From Opisthorchis felineus (taxonomy: Eukaryota; Platyhelminthes; Trematoda; Opisthorchiida; Opisthorchiidae), in contig SJOL01008356.1 in the NCBI GenBank assembly GCA_004794785.1, positions 97,853 to 161,852 of the forward strand: a stretch of 64,000 nt of DNA. Reading direction: 5' to 3'. A program made the translations under genes and the position numbers. Shown in pieces: positions 1-12,619 of this stretch. How positions within the stretch are numbered: position 1 is the stretch's first letter; each line of letters opens with the position of its first letter. A model generated the notes under the pieces. The model saw only the letters and a list, made by a program, of their open reading frames with translations. It did no database searches and was not told the DNA's origin.

Positions 1-850
1 CAGCACTGACCGATCGACAGAATCGAACGCACCCTTGAAGTCAAGGAATACCAATATTGTGGGTCGTCTGTACATGTGGCGTTGCTCTAACGCCTGACGG
101 AGTGTGAAGATGTGGTCAACGCAGCCCCTTCCCGGTCGAAATCTCGCTTGATTCTCACGAGTCAAAGTTTCGCGTGCCACCGTAAGACGACGAAGAATCA
201 GTGACGCCAGAAGCCTTGTCACAACATGCGTCAAACTAACACCTCTTTGATTACTACATTCACTGCGAGTACCCTTTTTGAAAATGGGCACTACTATCGA
301 TTCACCCCAGTTGTCTGGGACGGTCTCTTTCTTCCAAATAGGCTGGATAGACACTGGCTGAGAAACTCACCGCCATCCTTGAACAGAGTAGGTGGAAGGT
401 CATCAGGACCAGCAGCACGATGACGCTCGTGTAGAGAAATACATTCCGACACTTCGAAGTACTGTGCCTAGCTGTCCAAACGTTTGCTTTGTTTTTGGTT
501 CCTGACAAGAGGCTTCCGAGGACCAGTCGAACAAATCAAGTGGAATAGCTTGCGGACGCTTCCAGCATTCTTTGCACCTTCCATTTCTGGGGCTTCTCGG
601 TCTGCACGACGTTCCCTGGTATCGGATGATGCGTCGGGTTGAGTTGTGGTTGCGGCCGGGAGGAATCTGTTGCCGAGTTTCCAGCAAACACACGGTCCTA
701 TCAGAGATCCAACGTTTGGATGAGGTTGTCTGGGTTGTACCGCAAACAGACGTTCCGGCTTTGAGTAGCGCTTTGGATATGTTTTCCCAGTGGCCGTTTG
801 TATCCGACATCGGACCGTCCGGCAGGCGTTCTTTACCGTCTCTTTATGAA
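1..850 (-). pseudogene. Decayed RTE-like LINE, connector and RT start, minus strand
   Basis: Read on the minus strand, frames joined across stops give ADREAPEMEGAKNAGSVRKL then FHLICSTGPRKPL. Further left is an RT piece with SSAHFQKGYSQ and a degraded RENQAGFRPGRG-type block (around 110-170) leading to FLDFKGAFDSVDRSV-type residues at 1-60. The same STGPRKPL block recurs in the plus-strand copy at 57730, so both belong to one family. The copy is cut by the window edge on its 3' side and has several frameshifts and stops. Confidence 0.75.
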
Positions 851-866
851 AGACCATTGAAAAAAA

Positions 867-1047
867 TCGTTCAGCTGTAGCACCCTTTCGGTGCCTAGCT
901 GCCATGCCACCCGAAGGAAGTACGAGGGCTGGGATACTGCCAAGTTTCCCAAGCCTAGACAGGGGAAGTCGAGAGGCAGAGGTAGGGTTCGAACCACGGA
1001 CATTCCGGTCAGTAGATTCGCGCTTTAACCACCTGAGCCACCTCGCC
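867..1047 (-). mobile_element. tRNA-derived SINE (family A), minus strand
   Basis: On the minus strand the head starts GGCGAGGTGGCTCAGGTGG, an A-box-like start, and has GGTTCGAACC as B box (complement near 987). A tRNA-unrelated body follows (CTAGGCTTGGG, GGTGGCATGGCAGCTAGGC), then the tail CACCGAAAGGGTGCTACAGC. An A-run complement near 861-866 marks its 3' end, next to the LINE relic. Confidence 0.8.
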
Positions 1048-1120
1048 AGAAAGACTATTGTCTCCTCCACGACACGTATACTCCAGTGCACGTCATGATT
1101 GTTATTTCCGCTTATATCAG

Positions 1121-1305
1121 GCGAGATGGCTCAGTGGTTAGAGCTCGAATTTACCGACCGGAAGGTCCGTGGTTCGAAACCGACCTCTGCATCTCGACGT
1201 TTCCTGTCTAGGCTTGGGAAACCTGGCAGTATCCCTGCCCTCGTGCTTCCTTCGGGTGGCATGACAGCTGTGCACCGAAAGGGTGTTACAGCTGAAAGAT
1301 TATCT
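1121..1305 (+). mobile_element. tRNA-derived SINE (family A), plus strand
   Basis: It begins with an almost intact tRNA fold. Acceptor strands CGAGATG (1122-1128) and CATCTCG (1190-1196) pair perfectly; the A box is TGGCTCAGTGGTTAGAGC and the B box GGTTCGAAACC. The body and tail (CACCGAAAGGGTGTTACAGC) match the other copies. It lies head to head with the copy at 867-1047, about 70 bases apart. The pol III promoter boxes look usable. Confidence 0.85.
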
Positions 1306-2767
1306 TTATATTATCTTTACATCAGTCCAGTTCTGGTCTTGTATATTTTGTTCAGCCTCAGCAAACCGTGAAAAACGACAAAGCCCTCCGCACTCCTCAC
1401 CGGCTGGTATATTTAGCGAACACAAAAACCTGTTCAGTTATGTCTAACGAAACGCGCCTCGGGACATTCTTGAGCATTATCCTTTTTAAAGTGACTCTAT
1501 TGTTATCTACCTGAATAACGAAACATATGTTCATACTGGAACATCTGATTCTGCTGGTAAGACCTGACTTTCGACCGTCCCGTCCGGGGTCTTTACGCTG
1601 TTGTTTTGCACTCATAGAGCTTGTCGCTGACAGCAACATTGCCATCGATAATAGGCCAGAACAGAGTTAAGGTGGGATGACTTTATTATGTATGCTGAGT
1701 CATACGAAGGAAAGTTCTGATTGCAGTGGAAGAGGGTGCTTACCGAAACACTTGATAGCCCCGCTGACCAGAGCCAAAACCGGTCAAGTGAAACTAGGCA
1801 GAGAGTGAGAATATGTCACTTGGTGGAATAAAACCTAGGACATCTGGCCCGCAAGCGCACAACTCAGCCCATCTCTGTCTGTCGGGGACCTCTTTCCAGG
1901 CAACATCTCGAAAAAGAGACGATTTTGGCCATTCACAATTTTTGTGAATCAATTGTTTGCGTCATCAGTGTTTTGAAATATTGGTAGCTCGGGCACGTCT
2001 ATTGGTTGCTGAGCAGGTGAACTTGCATAAAAAAGGAAATTCCATAGTTCTGCTCGCCGGAAGTGCGACAGAGTTCACATTGCTAGAGCATTTGATCTTC
2101 GTTTTCATTCTGCATTGATGGACTCACGTACTATCGCCTCTGTGCACTGTTTCCTCTGATTCCCAGTATTGACTAGGGCTCTGGTAATGTGTAGATAGAT
2201 TCACACTCGTGCACAGGGACACTTTCTCGAATCAAGGACCAGGTTTATCTCGATATGATTGAGTCTTATTGAACTCAGTTGAACCGTTTGCACATATTCG
2301 ATTGTACCATCATCCATTTATAGAGGTTCTGTGTTACACACTGCAAATCCCCCCCTCCCAAAGTCTGGACGTGTACCAATCTCACTGAAATAGATGATTT
2401 GATGCAAACTGTACTGCACGCATGACCTGTAATGTGACCTCAAGTTTGGTGGTGCTCATGCGACATGCAAACGGCGACCCGTGATGCATCTTCTAACTAG
2501 TACCTGTGGTTGTGTTTCCGTTTTCTTGTTAGTGCGCTGTTCTCTGTCACACCCACCACCTGTATGGTTGTTTTCGTTGACTAGAAAATAAGTCGACTTC
2601 ACTTATGTCCCAGCAGCTATCGTGCAGCTATCATTCTTTTTGTCGCTTTTAGTGATATCGAAAAGCATTCTACGTCAGAAGCTAACTCCTTATTCACAGT
2701 TCGAAACCGATATCCGTTTCCTTATAAACTACTGAAATTCTCCAGTTTTTCCATATTCTTCTGTCAG

Positions 2768-3056
2768 GTTGATCCACAGTTTGCCACTGCATTGGAGACA
2801 AACTCTTGGAACCCTTCAGGCACCTCTTCTCCTCAGACAGTATATCCGACCACCCCTTCAAGGCCTCAGATTCGTCGGGCTGATCAACTACTAGCGGTCA
2901 ACGGACGTTCCGTCAAACATTACCGACCCGTAGACGTTGTACGCTTGATTCATGCACTTGGCTCTGCTGCTGCAGCGGACTTTCCAGGCGTGGATATTGT
3001 CGACACATCCAATCCAGTGTTCACGCTGCGGTTACTGTTTGTCTACAACCCTCTCC
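2768..3056 (+). CDS. RAPGEF2: Rap-GEF exon encoding the second half of the PDZ domain
   Basis: The acceptor follows a pyrimidine-rich run ending in tctgtcag, and the donor is gtaagt at 3057. The frame starts VDPQFATAL and contains RRADQLLAVNGRS, the PDZ segment that in vertebrate RAPGEF2 reads as GDQILEVNGQN, followed by a helix (RPVDVVRLIHAL) and a last strand (FTLRLLFVYNPL). The first half of the PDZ, with the carboxylate-binding loop, is not in this exon and should lie left of the window or in a missed small exon. About 25 Ser/Thr/Pro-rich residues sit between VDP and RRADQ, longer than in vertebrates. The exon ends in phase 1, matching the two-base start of the 3761 exon. Confidence 0.8.
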
Positions 3057-3760
3057 GTAAGTGTCGGCCTCTGGTGTATACAAACGTTCTTTCTGAAATC
3101 GCGCTTTGTTCGCTTCCAGGGAGGACAGCTTCGTCGTCCTTATAACTGAGATAGTTTGTCACTTATGTGTATTCCAATAGTCTTTTGTTCTCTTTTCTTC
3201 CGCGTCCTTCACACAATAACTGCCAGCGCGACCTAATATGCTCTAATGCCTGTGCTTCGTTCCGTAATTTTTCTAATTCTTCTAGTATACAAGCATCTTA
3301 GTGTTGAGTGAAGCTTTTTGCATCTGTGAAGCAAGCTCACTTATTCTGGGCTTGAACACCACTTCTGAGTGGTGTTCATATATGTCACATTAAGATCTGG
3401 TTTAATATATCTAACACAGTCTCCCTATCTGAAAAGAACGCTTCTGATTGCTCTCTTGAAGCAGATTTCAATGCCAACGTCCTCTCGATAGATACCGCTT
3501 TTGGGTTGTCTCCTCAGATGGTCTCACCTGAAGAAGATAGCTGTATATCGTTAGTAGAGGGAAGGTGGACGGACTTTGTACTCGAGAACAATTGGTTGCC
3601 GGGTGTTCACCACATTTAATCTATCCTTTTATGGTACCCTTACTGGCATTATTCGCGCCTATTCAACAGTACGTTCACTTACAATGGTTGATTCACCCGT
3701 TCACCGCATACTGTAGATAGCTTATTCTGCCGTGTTTACATGTTTCATGCATCGTTTCAG
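3057..3760 (+). other. Intron between PDZ exon and first linker exon
   Basis: It starts gtaagt and ends tttcag. T-rich, with no repeat or RNA recognised by eye. Confidence 0.6.
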
Positions 3761-3911
3761 AATACCACCAGTTGGTTAACACTTTGGACAGCCGCTTCTT
3801 GGACGGTCTTCATTTATCTGACCAGAACCACAGTGGTCTAACAGGTTCACTTCAGCCTGTCAATGCAGACACGATTGATGTGATCGATGGGCAATCGAGA
3901 AAGACCAACAT
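3761..3911 (+). CDS. RAPGEF2: Rap-GEF linker exon after PDZ
   Basis: The acceptor is strong (atcgtttcag) and the donor is gtacgt at 3912. The frame reads YHQLVNTLDSRFLDGL and continues to GQSRKTN with no stop. The phases fit both neighbours (two bases in, two bases out). The segment falls between PDZ and RA, where vertebrate RAPGEF2 has a poorly conserved linker. No motif is recognised, so the call rests on splice sites, phase and position. Confidence 0.65.
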
Positions 3912-4743
3912 GTACGTCATTACCCTCGAACATTATTCTATTAACCTTAGCTCTTGTATCAGCAGCTACTGTTTGAGCCCACAACTCGTGCTTTCGTACA
4001 TCTAGGGACAAAGGCCTTCAAATCTTGTAGTCATTAGCGTTTATGGACATACTCCCTACCATACTCCCTACCCTACGCAGTTGTATAATCTAATGCACTT
4101 GTGGTACCTCCATTTATTCGTCAGCGAGTTCCACCTGTTTCACATATCGATCGGTTCTCACGTTTATCCTTTAATCGGATCAACTGTGAACGTCAGAAGA
4201 CCTCCGCTAACTGATACGCAGATTTTTTTTATGCCCCGATTACACAGCAGCTAATCGCCGCAACACTAATTGATGTCTGCGACTTCAGACTGTATGCGAA
4301 CTCCTTATAAGGCCAAGCGACCTTTGCCTTGTGAAAACAAATCTGTTTCGTGCTCAGAGAAAAACGTTGAGTATGTGGTTCGTACATGAGTATTTTCAAA
4401 CGCGGAACAGCACATAGGGGTTGTCGAGAGGGTCCCAACTAATTAAAGGACCAAATCAGTTCTGGCTTTTCTGATTCGCAATACATCAAAGTTACAGCTA
4501 TACATGTTATCTGTTGTGTTTGTGCAGTGGATTATACGGCTTACACATGCTATACACTAAAAATTTCAAAACATCGGCGTCGATTTTTCTCTATTCTTGT
4601 GGCAAATATCTTTATAACCTCAGCTTACTGCAGAGACTGACTTCATTTCCACAGGGTCATAGCCTGTCGATGAGGTTTGTGCTCGGACTGGCTGCAGCTT
4701 AACTTGAAGGTCGCTGGCTTGTGCGCTGAGCTGGGCGATTTGA

Positions 4744-4785
4744 TTGCAAACGTTTCATCACCAATCGAGGTGACATCATCAGTGC
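4744..4785 (-). ncRNA. Hammerhead-like relic (family H4), minus strand
   Basis: The minus strand reads GCA, CTGATGA, TG, TCACC/GGTGA hairpin, TGAAACG, TTTGC. The core heptamer and GAAA are there, but the base pair next to the core is disrupted and stem I is three pairs. It is probably inactive. Related sequence recurs at 45286-45360. Confidence 0.35.
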
Positions 4786-7009
4786 GTTTTTAGGGTGCGT
4801 AGTGTTGCGTGCTGCTAGCCGAGGTTGACCTTTGATCACGATTATTTGATCGGTCGAGCAGTTCTATTGGTTGCTGTTATCCTGTGTCCACGTGACCTTT
4901 GGGCTTGGCATCCCTTGCCCTCGTAACAGTAACATGAAGGTATGATATATCGGCATAGTGCATCTTCCTATTTTACTATGTATTCGCACTTTCTATTTTC
5001 TGATAGAAAAGATAAAAATTACCCTTAAGGATGTAGTCTGGGATGAATCCGGAATAGCTCATTCATTTGCTCTGTGATACAAAAAAATGCCCAAGACTAT
5101 CAAACAACCTCCGTGCTGTTTCTGTGAAAATGTGTGAAGCGACGTTGGTAGAATCTTTAGGACATGAAGTTCAATTACTTAATTCGATGATGAGTGAACT
5201 GTGATAAACCTCTGATAACTTACTAGTGTTCTCCCATGGAAAGGTTGGTTTCGATACGCTCGAAATGCACCGATAATTGATTGTGTAAAGTCTTCCTTGT
5301 GTTTCGGAATAGTCCCATGCATCCATTAGATAAGTGTTCATAAGTTTTTTATTCGCCGCTGCGTGGAACGATCGATCGACAATTCATACCATAGTGCTTT
5401 ACTGAAGGCTAGTATCATCTCGTTCGCTGGCTTCGACAGTTATCGTCCCTTAGGCGTAACCGGAACCATACATCAAAGTTGCTCATCTCGCATTTCAGTT
5501 AACTGTGCATCCTTAAGCCAAAATGAGCATCATTCACCAAGTGAACAGCTTTTACCAGACGCATAAGAACAAACACTGTTGAAGGTGTCATGGTAATTCT
5601 GCTTCAGTTTGTCTACCCTTTTCACCCACGTATTTTTTTGGAAATCACCACTCGAATAAACACTGCCGTTTGATTTGCTACAAGTTTGTTCGAAGTACCA
5701 GCCTTCCAACTTGAAGACTGAATGGAAACTGCAAAGGTAGACGGCCTTGCAAGTTATTTCTAGGTCCTCTTGATGTCATTTAAAGCCTACTTGTGCATCT
5801 CACTTTGCCCGTTGATTAACCTCCCCTCAGTTAATTTCACCAACAACAGTCTAAGCATCCCAGGAAAACCAAGCGTAGGTGTACTATGCTCGCAACGAGC
5901 GGTTTTTTATTGCAAATAAGCCCTGTGACTGAGTTTGACGTCTCCGACTTTCAGTTCACACAGTGAACATGACTATTGATTGCACTGCGACGTTACGGAT
6001 CACGTAATATTTTCAACTAAGGTCTACATTACCTGAAGTCCTCGGTTTTTCGCCCTGGTTTCATTATAATTCTCCTCGAGAATTCAATGGGTTAAGAGGT
6101 CACTACTCTAGCAGACTGGGTTCTCCGCTGCTTGTCCTGTATACTGATTTGGTCAGCTGGTCTGTGGAGAGTTGTTGTTCCCAAATATGCCCTATTTAGC
6201 AATAACGTTTCACTAAAAGCAGCCTGTCCATCTGAAAACTTTGGTTTCAGACTAAGCAACAATCTTCATCTTACCTATCGCTCTTGTTGTCGTTCTAAAC
6301 CACAACCATTCATTTGCAAACAAATTTAGCTTTACGAGAGACTCACCTGGAACCCTGGAACCGACATAAGCTTCCGTAACCTCGAAATAAACAATCCAGT
6401 TTAACGTTCAACAAATGCCCGGTTTCATGGTCACATTGTATTAATACTGATAATTGGATTCGTCATCCAGTTTGGAGATAAATTTAGAAAAAAAATAGAC
6501 GATACGCATTTTCTGCAGGTTCTCAGGAAGAGTACCATTAGGTACATACACTGTTTTCCGCCACTCCTCTAAAAGCTACGGTCGTTGTCCACTAGCTGAA
6601 ACGCTAATTAAAGAAGTTGATCAGTTAACGGGCACTTTGCTCGTGCAATTCAGCTCTGAATTGCCTCAACGTGAGCCCTGATATGAATGCAGCTAGTCAC
6701 GTATTCCAGTACTGCACAGTTTCTCAACTACGTTCATCTCGCCATAATCCAGTACACGCTTTGTGCTAACAGTTTTTGGGCGTCATCATCGTGTTGTTGG
6801 AAGATGGAAGAACCAATTGATTTGCCGACACAACAGACTGTGCAACTACTTACAGCTAAACCAATGCTCTCGACCTTTTATAACACCATGAATCGTGTCA
6901 TGTGATCAGGAAGTCCTGACAGCCAGGTCATTTATCGAGATTGCCAGGACGGTTACTGTTGTTTTTCAGACTGGAGCATTCAGGTGCGGTCAGCCTGTGC
7001 TGGTAGATA

Positions 7010-7115
7010 AACGGTAGACTGGGTTCCTCGCGAGTCAAATGGTAGGATTGGAATCCTTCTACAGATAAGGGTATGCACTGTTGATGAGCTCCAATAAAAG
7101 CGAAACTTGACTCGA
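7010..7115 (+). mobile_element. Worn copy of the hammerhead-bearing SINE
   Basis: The stretch TATGCACTGTTGATGAGCTC then CAATAAAAGCGAAACTTGAC matches the ribozyme part of the element at 20854. The core CTGATGA has become TTGATGA, stem II is broken and the palindromic stem III is lost, so it should not cleave. A tRNA-like B-box trace (ggattggaatcc) lies just upstream. Confidence 0.6.
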
Positions 7116-8739
7116 TTTTAAACTAACTATGGTAGTGGCGTCCGGATTGAAAGGTGCTCATATTCGAGTGATCTGGGGCTAATTTGTAGGGATTCTGCAA
7201 CGGTGTGCAGTGTGGTTAAGTAATCTGGTTGTTCCGTTTCTGGTTGTTTTTCTGCTATTCCGCTGAATCTATCTACCTTCTGGTGAAGTACGTCTGCCTA
7301 GTAGGATTTCGAATCCCAAACCGTTTCATCCGCAGCACTACTTCCACCGAACTAAGTACGAAATTCAATTTAGCTAGCTAGTATTGGGGAGGCCAATCTG
7401 ATCTTCATGACACTTTCTGCATTCAAAATTGCAGGTTCCAAATCATCCACTCGACTTACCTGCGCGTCTAAACAGTATTCTTCTTAGGCAAATAACTGGA
7501 ACACTGTGAGTTGTTCATTTGTTGGGTCACCTTATCATGTCCCTGTGCAGCTGCTCGCTGAGTGTCCAACTGGAAACGGAGGAGACGAATAAGGTCGCCT
7601 TCAGTTTATTTCGGTTACGCATTTCCATGCCAATTGCTGCAACCTTACCGGTCAGTTATCCGTCATGTAGATGTTTCAGCCTTCTCTTTCAACAAATCTT
7701 ACTAGTTGGCATTGTGTCAAAATATTGGTAACTCAGGTGCGTTTATTGATTGTTGGTGTGTTCGCCGAGCCTGGCAGTTCACCTGTGAGTTAATTGCAAG
7801 ACTCGGCTAACAGACCAACAGCCACCTGATCAAGAGTTAAATCTCACCATTTATTCGCTTTCCCTCGTCCGGCCTGACTTCACCGAACTTCTGAAAGTTA
7901 TCCACACTTTCCTTCTCTATCTCTGTAATGAGCTAAGTACGCTCAGCTTTAAGTGGCTTCTGTATACTGAGCTAATTTTATTTTGAACATTTCTACCGGT
8001 CCAGCTTCATTTTTAGGCACAACACTGCACTTTTAATCAATATTAATTTGCTTTAGCCCGGTTGTGGTCGTATGCCCGCCACCACCTTCGTCACTGCAAA
8101 ATGGCCCCCTTTCGGATGATATGCCAATGGTGCGACTACTTCGTGCGCACACGTAGGTCCCACGATTCCGTTCAGCATGAAGTTGAACGTGGCATGTTGC
8201 ATGCTGCGCGCACTTATATGACCGCGTCATCGGGGTTATCTATCATCTTATTTTAGCGTACTTGAAAGAAACTTTTCGCCTACTGTGTAAACTCAATGGT
8301 CTTCGTATGTTCATCTATCTTATCAGTGTTAGTTTTGGTAAACTGTCTCTCCCAATCGTTCAAGGACACACATGTTCTGTGCATGTACGTTTGTACGTAA
8401 TTCCCACTGGCCAACCGCCCGAAGTGCGTAATGCATTAAAGAACTCCATTTATTGCCAATCTTCCTTTACGTGCACATAAAGACCAAGGTGAAAGTTTTC
8501 TTCGCGAAATTTATTGCGACATCTGTTCCCTGGTCTTCGCATCAGTTTGCTGCCCTGTCGTTCAATATGCAATATTCGTCTTATATTGACACAACTTGAA
8601 GCACTAGATAATGACGACGGCAGTCGGCCTGATAGGGTAATTGCGCCTGGGACGCCCTGACTAGTTTGGCGACAACAATCAGCATATAAATAGCTGGAAG
8701 CTAGCGAAAACGAAGCGCCCATCTGATCTCTTGCGCATC

Positions 8740-9240
8740 CGGACGGCGATGTCGGGGAACAGCAGCTAAAGGACGAATGGTGGAGAAATCGAAGTGAGCA
8801 GCTCGAGGAATTCGCTGTCCGGCAGCAATACAAAAATTTCACGACTGTTTGGAAGCCGTGTACGGGCCAAGCATCTAACCGACCCAAATTACCCAGGATT
8901 TTGACACGGGAATGAGGCAAACGTCACGTAGGATGTATGGCGCAAGCACTTTGGCAAACTGATGAATCGACCGACAGGTGTTGACTGGACTGCATTCTTG
9001 AAGAGATAAAACGGTTTCTGTACCTCCCTCCAACTTTCAAAGATACACGGCAGACGAACATGCAATTGCAGCTGGGCAGCAGAACTGTCCAAGTTCGGTG
9101 GTCCGACTCTGGAGAACGCACTTCTTTATTTGACCGACATGATCTGGCAACATGAGGAAGTTTTACCAAATGCTCTAATTCGGCCATTCTACGAAGGACA
9201 AGGAAACGATACTCCATCCGAAAACCACCGAGGACACATG
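8740..9240 (+). pseudogene. LINE relic (second type), RT amino-terminal part
   Basis: Joined frames give WWRNRSEQLEEFAVRQQYKN, DCLEAVYGPS, LPNALIRPFYEGQGND and PSENHRG. These match the connector and first RT motifs of LINE polyproteins (the EAVYGP and NYRGISLL-type blocks). There are many stops and frameshifts. Confidence 0.6.
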
Positions 9241-10469
9241 GTGGATAAGATAAGTCTGCCAAATCCGCTTTAGCTTTCTGAGGTTTTCAAATAGCTGACC
9301 CTTAACAGCGCTGGAAGTGACTTTGGCGATCAGTTTCGTGTGAACGGAATCAAGTAGAAGCATGGCTAACTAGGGAACATCATGCAGTTGCACGCTGGCT
9401 TCGGCTTATTAGTAATGCAGCCCCCAGTTTTTTTCGAAATGGACTCTATTGGGTTCAACTACTGTGCCCTTCCCATCTGTGTCAGTTGAGCACTACCTTA
9501 ACTCTCTGGATATTCCGGAACGTTAAACCTATAACTGTGCTAAAGGGGCTCTTTTTAACCATCACTGTATAGGTCAGGCTGTATAATGGCTGGTACTAGC
9601 TGGCCGTGTGTGTGGCTAGGATGCGTCTCTTGAGTAGTGTGGACCACCAGAATACCTTCTGCATGCGCAGCGAAGCTCATTTCTGTTCACCTGAATTGAC
9701 AAGTATGAGATGCCAGTTGGACATGCTCATGGCTTTAGAACTACCCCCACCTGTTCACCCTCCGGATTTTCACCGGGTACAGGGCGTCCAGATATCCTCT
9801 TCAATCCAAACGAGTCGAGGTTACTGCCAACCTTACCGCTGAGCGTATATCCGCCCTCAGGCGGTGAGGTGTGCCGCTGCGGTTAGCTGGAAAGCCGTCT
9901 ATTCCCCAGATCACTGAACCATAGTGCGTGTCGCATGGGCTGAATACGGGACCGTAGAGAAAGCGGCAAATGGCGGTATGATAGACGAAAGGTGCTTGTG
10001 ATCAGCCAAAAACACTCGAATACAGAACCAGAAATCACAAACAAGACGATAGAATTTGAGTCTATGGATTTACACGTAAAAGTGTAATCAGCGCCAAAAA
10101 CCCTGTTGACAACAGTTAGTCCACCTGTACATTTAAAAGGAAACTACCAGGTGAAACGTTGGAGCTTATGTTCCAATTATTTGTACTCACATTACAGCTT
10201 GAGACATGGTTGTCACCGTTTCAGTTATTTACTATACCTTCTCTTGTTCTTTAGCACTAGTTCCGAAAAAAAAGAACGGGGATGCAGCGAGAAACTGATA
10301 AGCTTTAATATTTTACTTAGATAGACTGATCCCACGATGAATGAGAAACGGGAGTACCTAGCACGGTTGGTTCACTTGGGAGAGCAACAAAACAGGACGA
10401 GGCGAAAAAGAACGTGCACCAATTTGACAGTGTAAAGACAAAAAGGTACAACGAATTATTGTAGCGCTC

Positions 10470-12592
10470 ACCTCATCCACGATGGCGTTCAGGAGACTTC
10501 CTATCCCTTGGCATGAGCTTCATGCACATGCCCAATATTGTCAGTTCTCGATCGTGGGAAAATGCGAAAGGGGCTATGTTAGCGGCGTTCAGTGCTCTCT
10601 GTCCGACCTCTCCGATTCGACCAAAAGACCACTGAATGTCGCCGAGATCGCTATCCATGGAAAGCAATGGTCAGCGAAACGATAAGTGAAAAAGATGGCT
10701 TATTAATTCACTCGCAAAAACGTCGACTGGAAAGATGGGCCGAACACTTCGAAGAACAGTTCAGCTGGCCTCCTGCAACACAGCCTGTAGAGATAGTGCA
10801 TACAGGCGAATGGAACGTAAACCTTGATCGCCCGTCGGAAGAAGAAATAAAGTACGAAATATCCGTGCTAAAACGTGAGAAGACACCAGGACCGGACGGT
10901 CTGTACCCGGTCCTCTTCAAAGAAGGCAGAGAATCCCTGGTGACCCATCTGACAAAGCTTATTGGTGCTATTTGGAACGAAGAGAAAATGCATGCAGAAT
11001 GGGGCATGTCGACAGTTATTCCTATCTTCAAAAAGGGTACGCGGACGCTGTGTGAAAATCACCGTAGCATCAGCCTGTTAGCTGTGGAATCGAAGGTGCT
11101 CTCTGGTCTTATCCTCCCTGAACACAGGGAGAGACAGATCCGTGAAAACCAAGCTGGGTTCCGTCCTGCAAGAGGATGCATCGATCATATCTTCACTCTC
11201 TGACAGATTCTGGAACAGCGACACTGCTTCCAGCAACCAACAATGGTTGTGTTCCTTGATCTGAAAGCTGGCTTTGACTCTGTGAACCGTCAGGCACTGT
11301 GTCGGTGTCTGTGGAGCAAAGGTGTCCCCCGTAAATTCTTGACCCTCCTTCAGGCACTGTACGCCAACTCCAGCGGCCGTATGAAGGGCTACAGGAAGCT
11401 GTCGCCTGAGCTCACCACACCAAGTGGTGTTAGGCAAGGCCGTCCTCTTTCACCTTTCCTCTTCAACTTCGTCATTGATACGATTATGGAAGACTCACTA
11501 TCAGTTTCTAATGACTGTGGGGTCGAAGTACTCCCAAGGTGTCCGCTCAGATATCGAGTACGCAGACGACATAGCTCTTCTTGGATCTGACGCCGTGGTA
11601 ATACAAACAATATTAAATAATCTAAATAATTCTGCCTCACGGTTTGACATGCGACTCACACCTGCAAAGTGTAAAGTGCCACTGCAAGGCTGGGTGCGAT
11701 CGAACCCTAGTCCCATGCTTGCGGACGAGCTGATTGAGGTAGTAGACAAGTTTGTTTACCTGGGCAGCTGTATCAGTCCCGGTGGTCTCGCGAAAGATGA
11801 TATTCCCATCCGGATTGGGAAGTCCAGAGCAGCTTTTGTGAACCTGCGTCACCTGTGGCGTAGGCGTGAAATCAGCTTATCCGTCAAGGGTCGAGTTTAC
11901 AATGCTGCGGTGCGCTCCATATTACTATACGGGTCAGAAACCTTGCCGCTGCGCGCCTAGAACGTCCAGAGACTTTCATTGTTTGACCATTGATGTCTTC
12001 GGAACATTGCTCGAGTCTAGTGGGAACACCGGATCAGCAATGCTGAAGTACGTCGAATGGTTTTCGGAAGAAATAACTCACCCACGATAGATGGACTGAT
12101 CACACACACTGCATAGGTCGCGCTGGCTTGGCCACTTGTTCTGTATGCCAATTGACCGACTTCCTCGAAGGGCTCTTTTCGCACAACCACGCGACGGGTG
12201 GAAACGGGCCAGGAGAGGTTGAACAATGACTTGGCAGCGAAGTATGAAATCCATTACCAACAAACTCAGGTGCACTGGTCATTGCCGTCTCCCTGGATGG
12301 GGACCCCGGGACGGGACACGTAAATGTTTTTCAGACATGGCCCAGTCACACCCTCAATGGGGCTCGTGCATCCAAGCTATTGCCTCCAATGCATAGCTCA
12401 CTTCCCAATCCCCCACTTGACAGTCCACTGACAGTGCTGTATTTGCGCACCAATTTATCAGTTCCCGCCTCCAATGCGCAGCTACCTACCCCACCTCCCT
12501 TAATCATCGGTGAGCAAAACTGTGGCAGCCATAACCACTGTACGACAAGTACGCGCTTCTTACAGCTGATGATGATGATGATGATGATGATG
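10470..12592 (+). pseudogene. RTE-like LINE, reverse transcriptase to 3' tail, decayed
   Basis: Three overlapping frames give most of an RT. LERWAEHFEEQFSWPPAT and KTPGPDGLYPVLFK are followed by CENHRSISLLAVESKVLSGL, then RENQAGFRPARGCIDHIFTL at 11140-11200 and an in-frame TGA at 11201. VVFLDLKAGFDSVNRQALC and GVRQGRPLSPFLFNFVID come next. A frameshift near 11540 leads to the catalytic YADDIALL (about 11565), then the C-terminal KFVYLGSCISPGG and RSILLYGSETLPLR. An in-frame TAG at 11958 is followed by a worn LGHLFCMP..LPRRALF block. The element ends in a (GAT)n tail at 12568-12592, typical of RTE-clade LINEs. It is dead by at least one stop and one frameshift. Confidence 0.9.
12568..12592 (+). 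repeat. (GAT)n 3' tail of the RTE-like LINE
   Basis: Eight perfect GAT units follow the LINE 3' end. A similar tail ends the plus-strand copy at 59415. Confidence 0.9.
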
Positions 12593-12619
12593 GGTGTCCA
12601 GGTGAATTCAGATGCTCAT

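Noticed and set aside
8033..8256. Open frames on both strands near 8.1 kb
   Set aside because: Mirror frames of one GC-rich patch, with no motif and no splice context.
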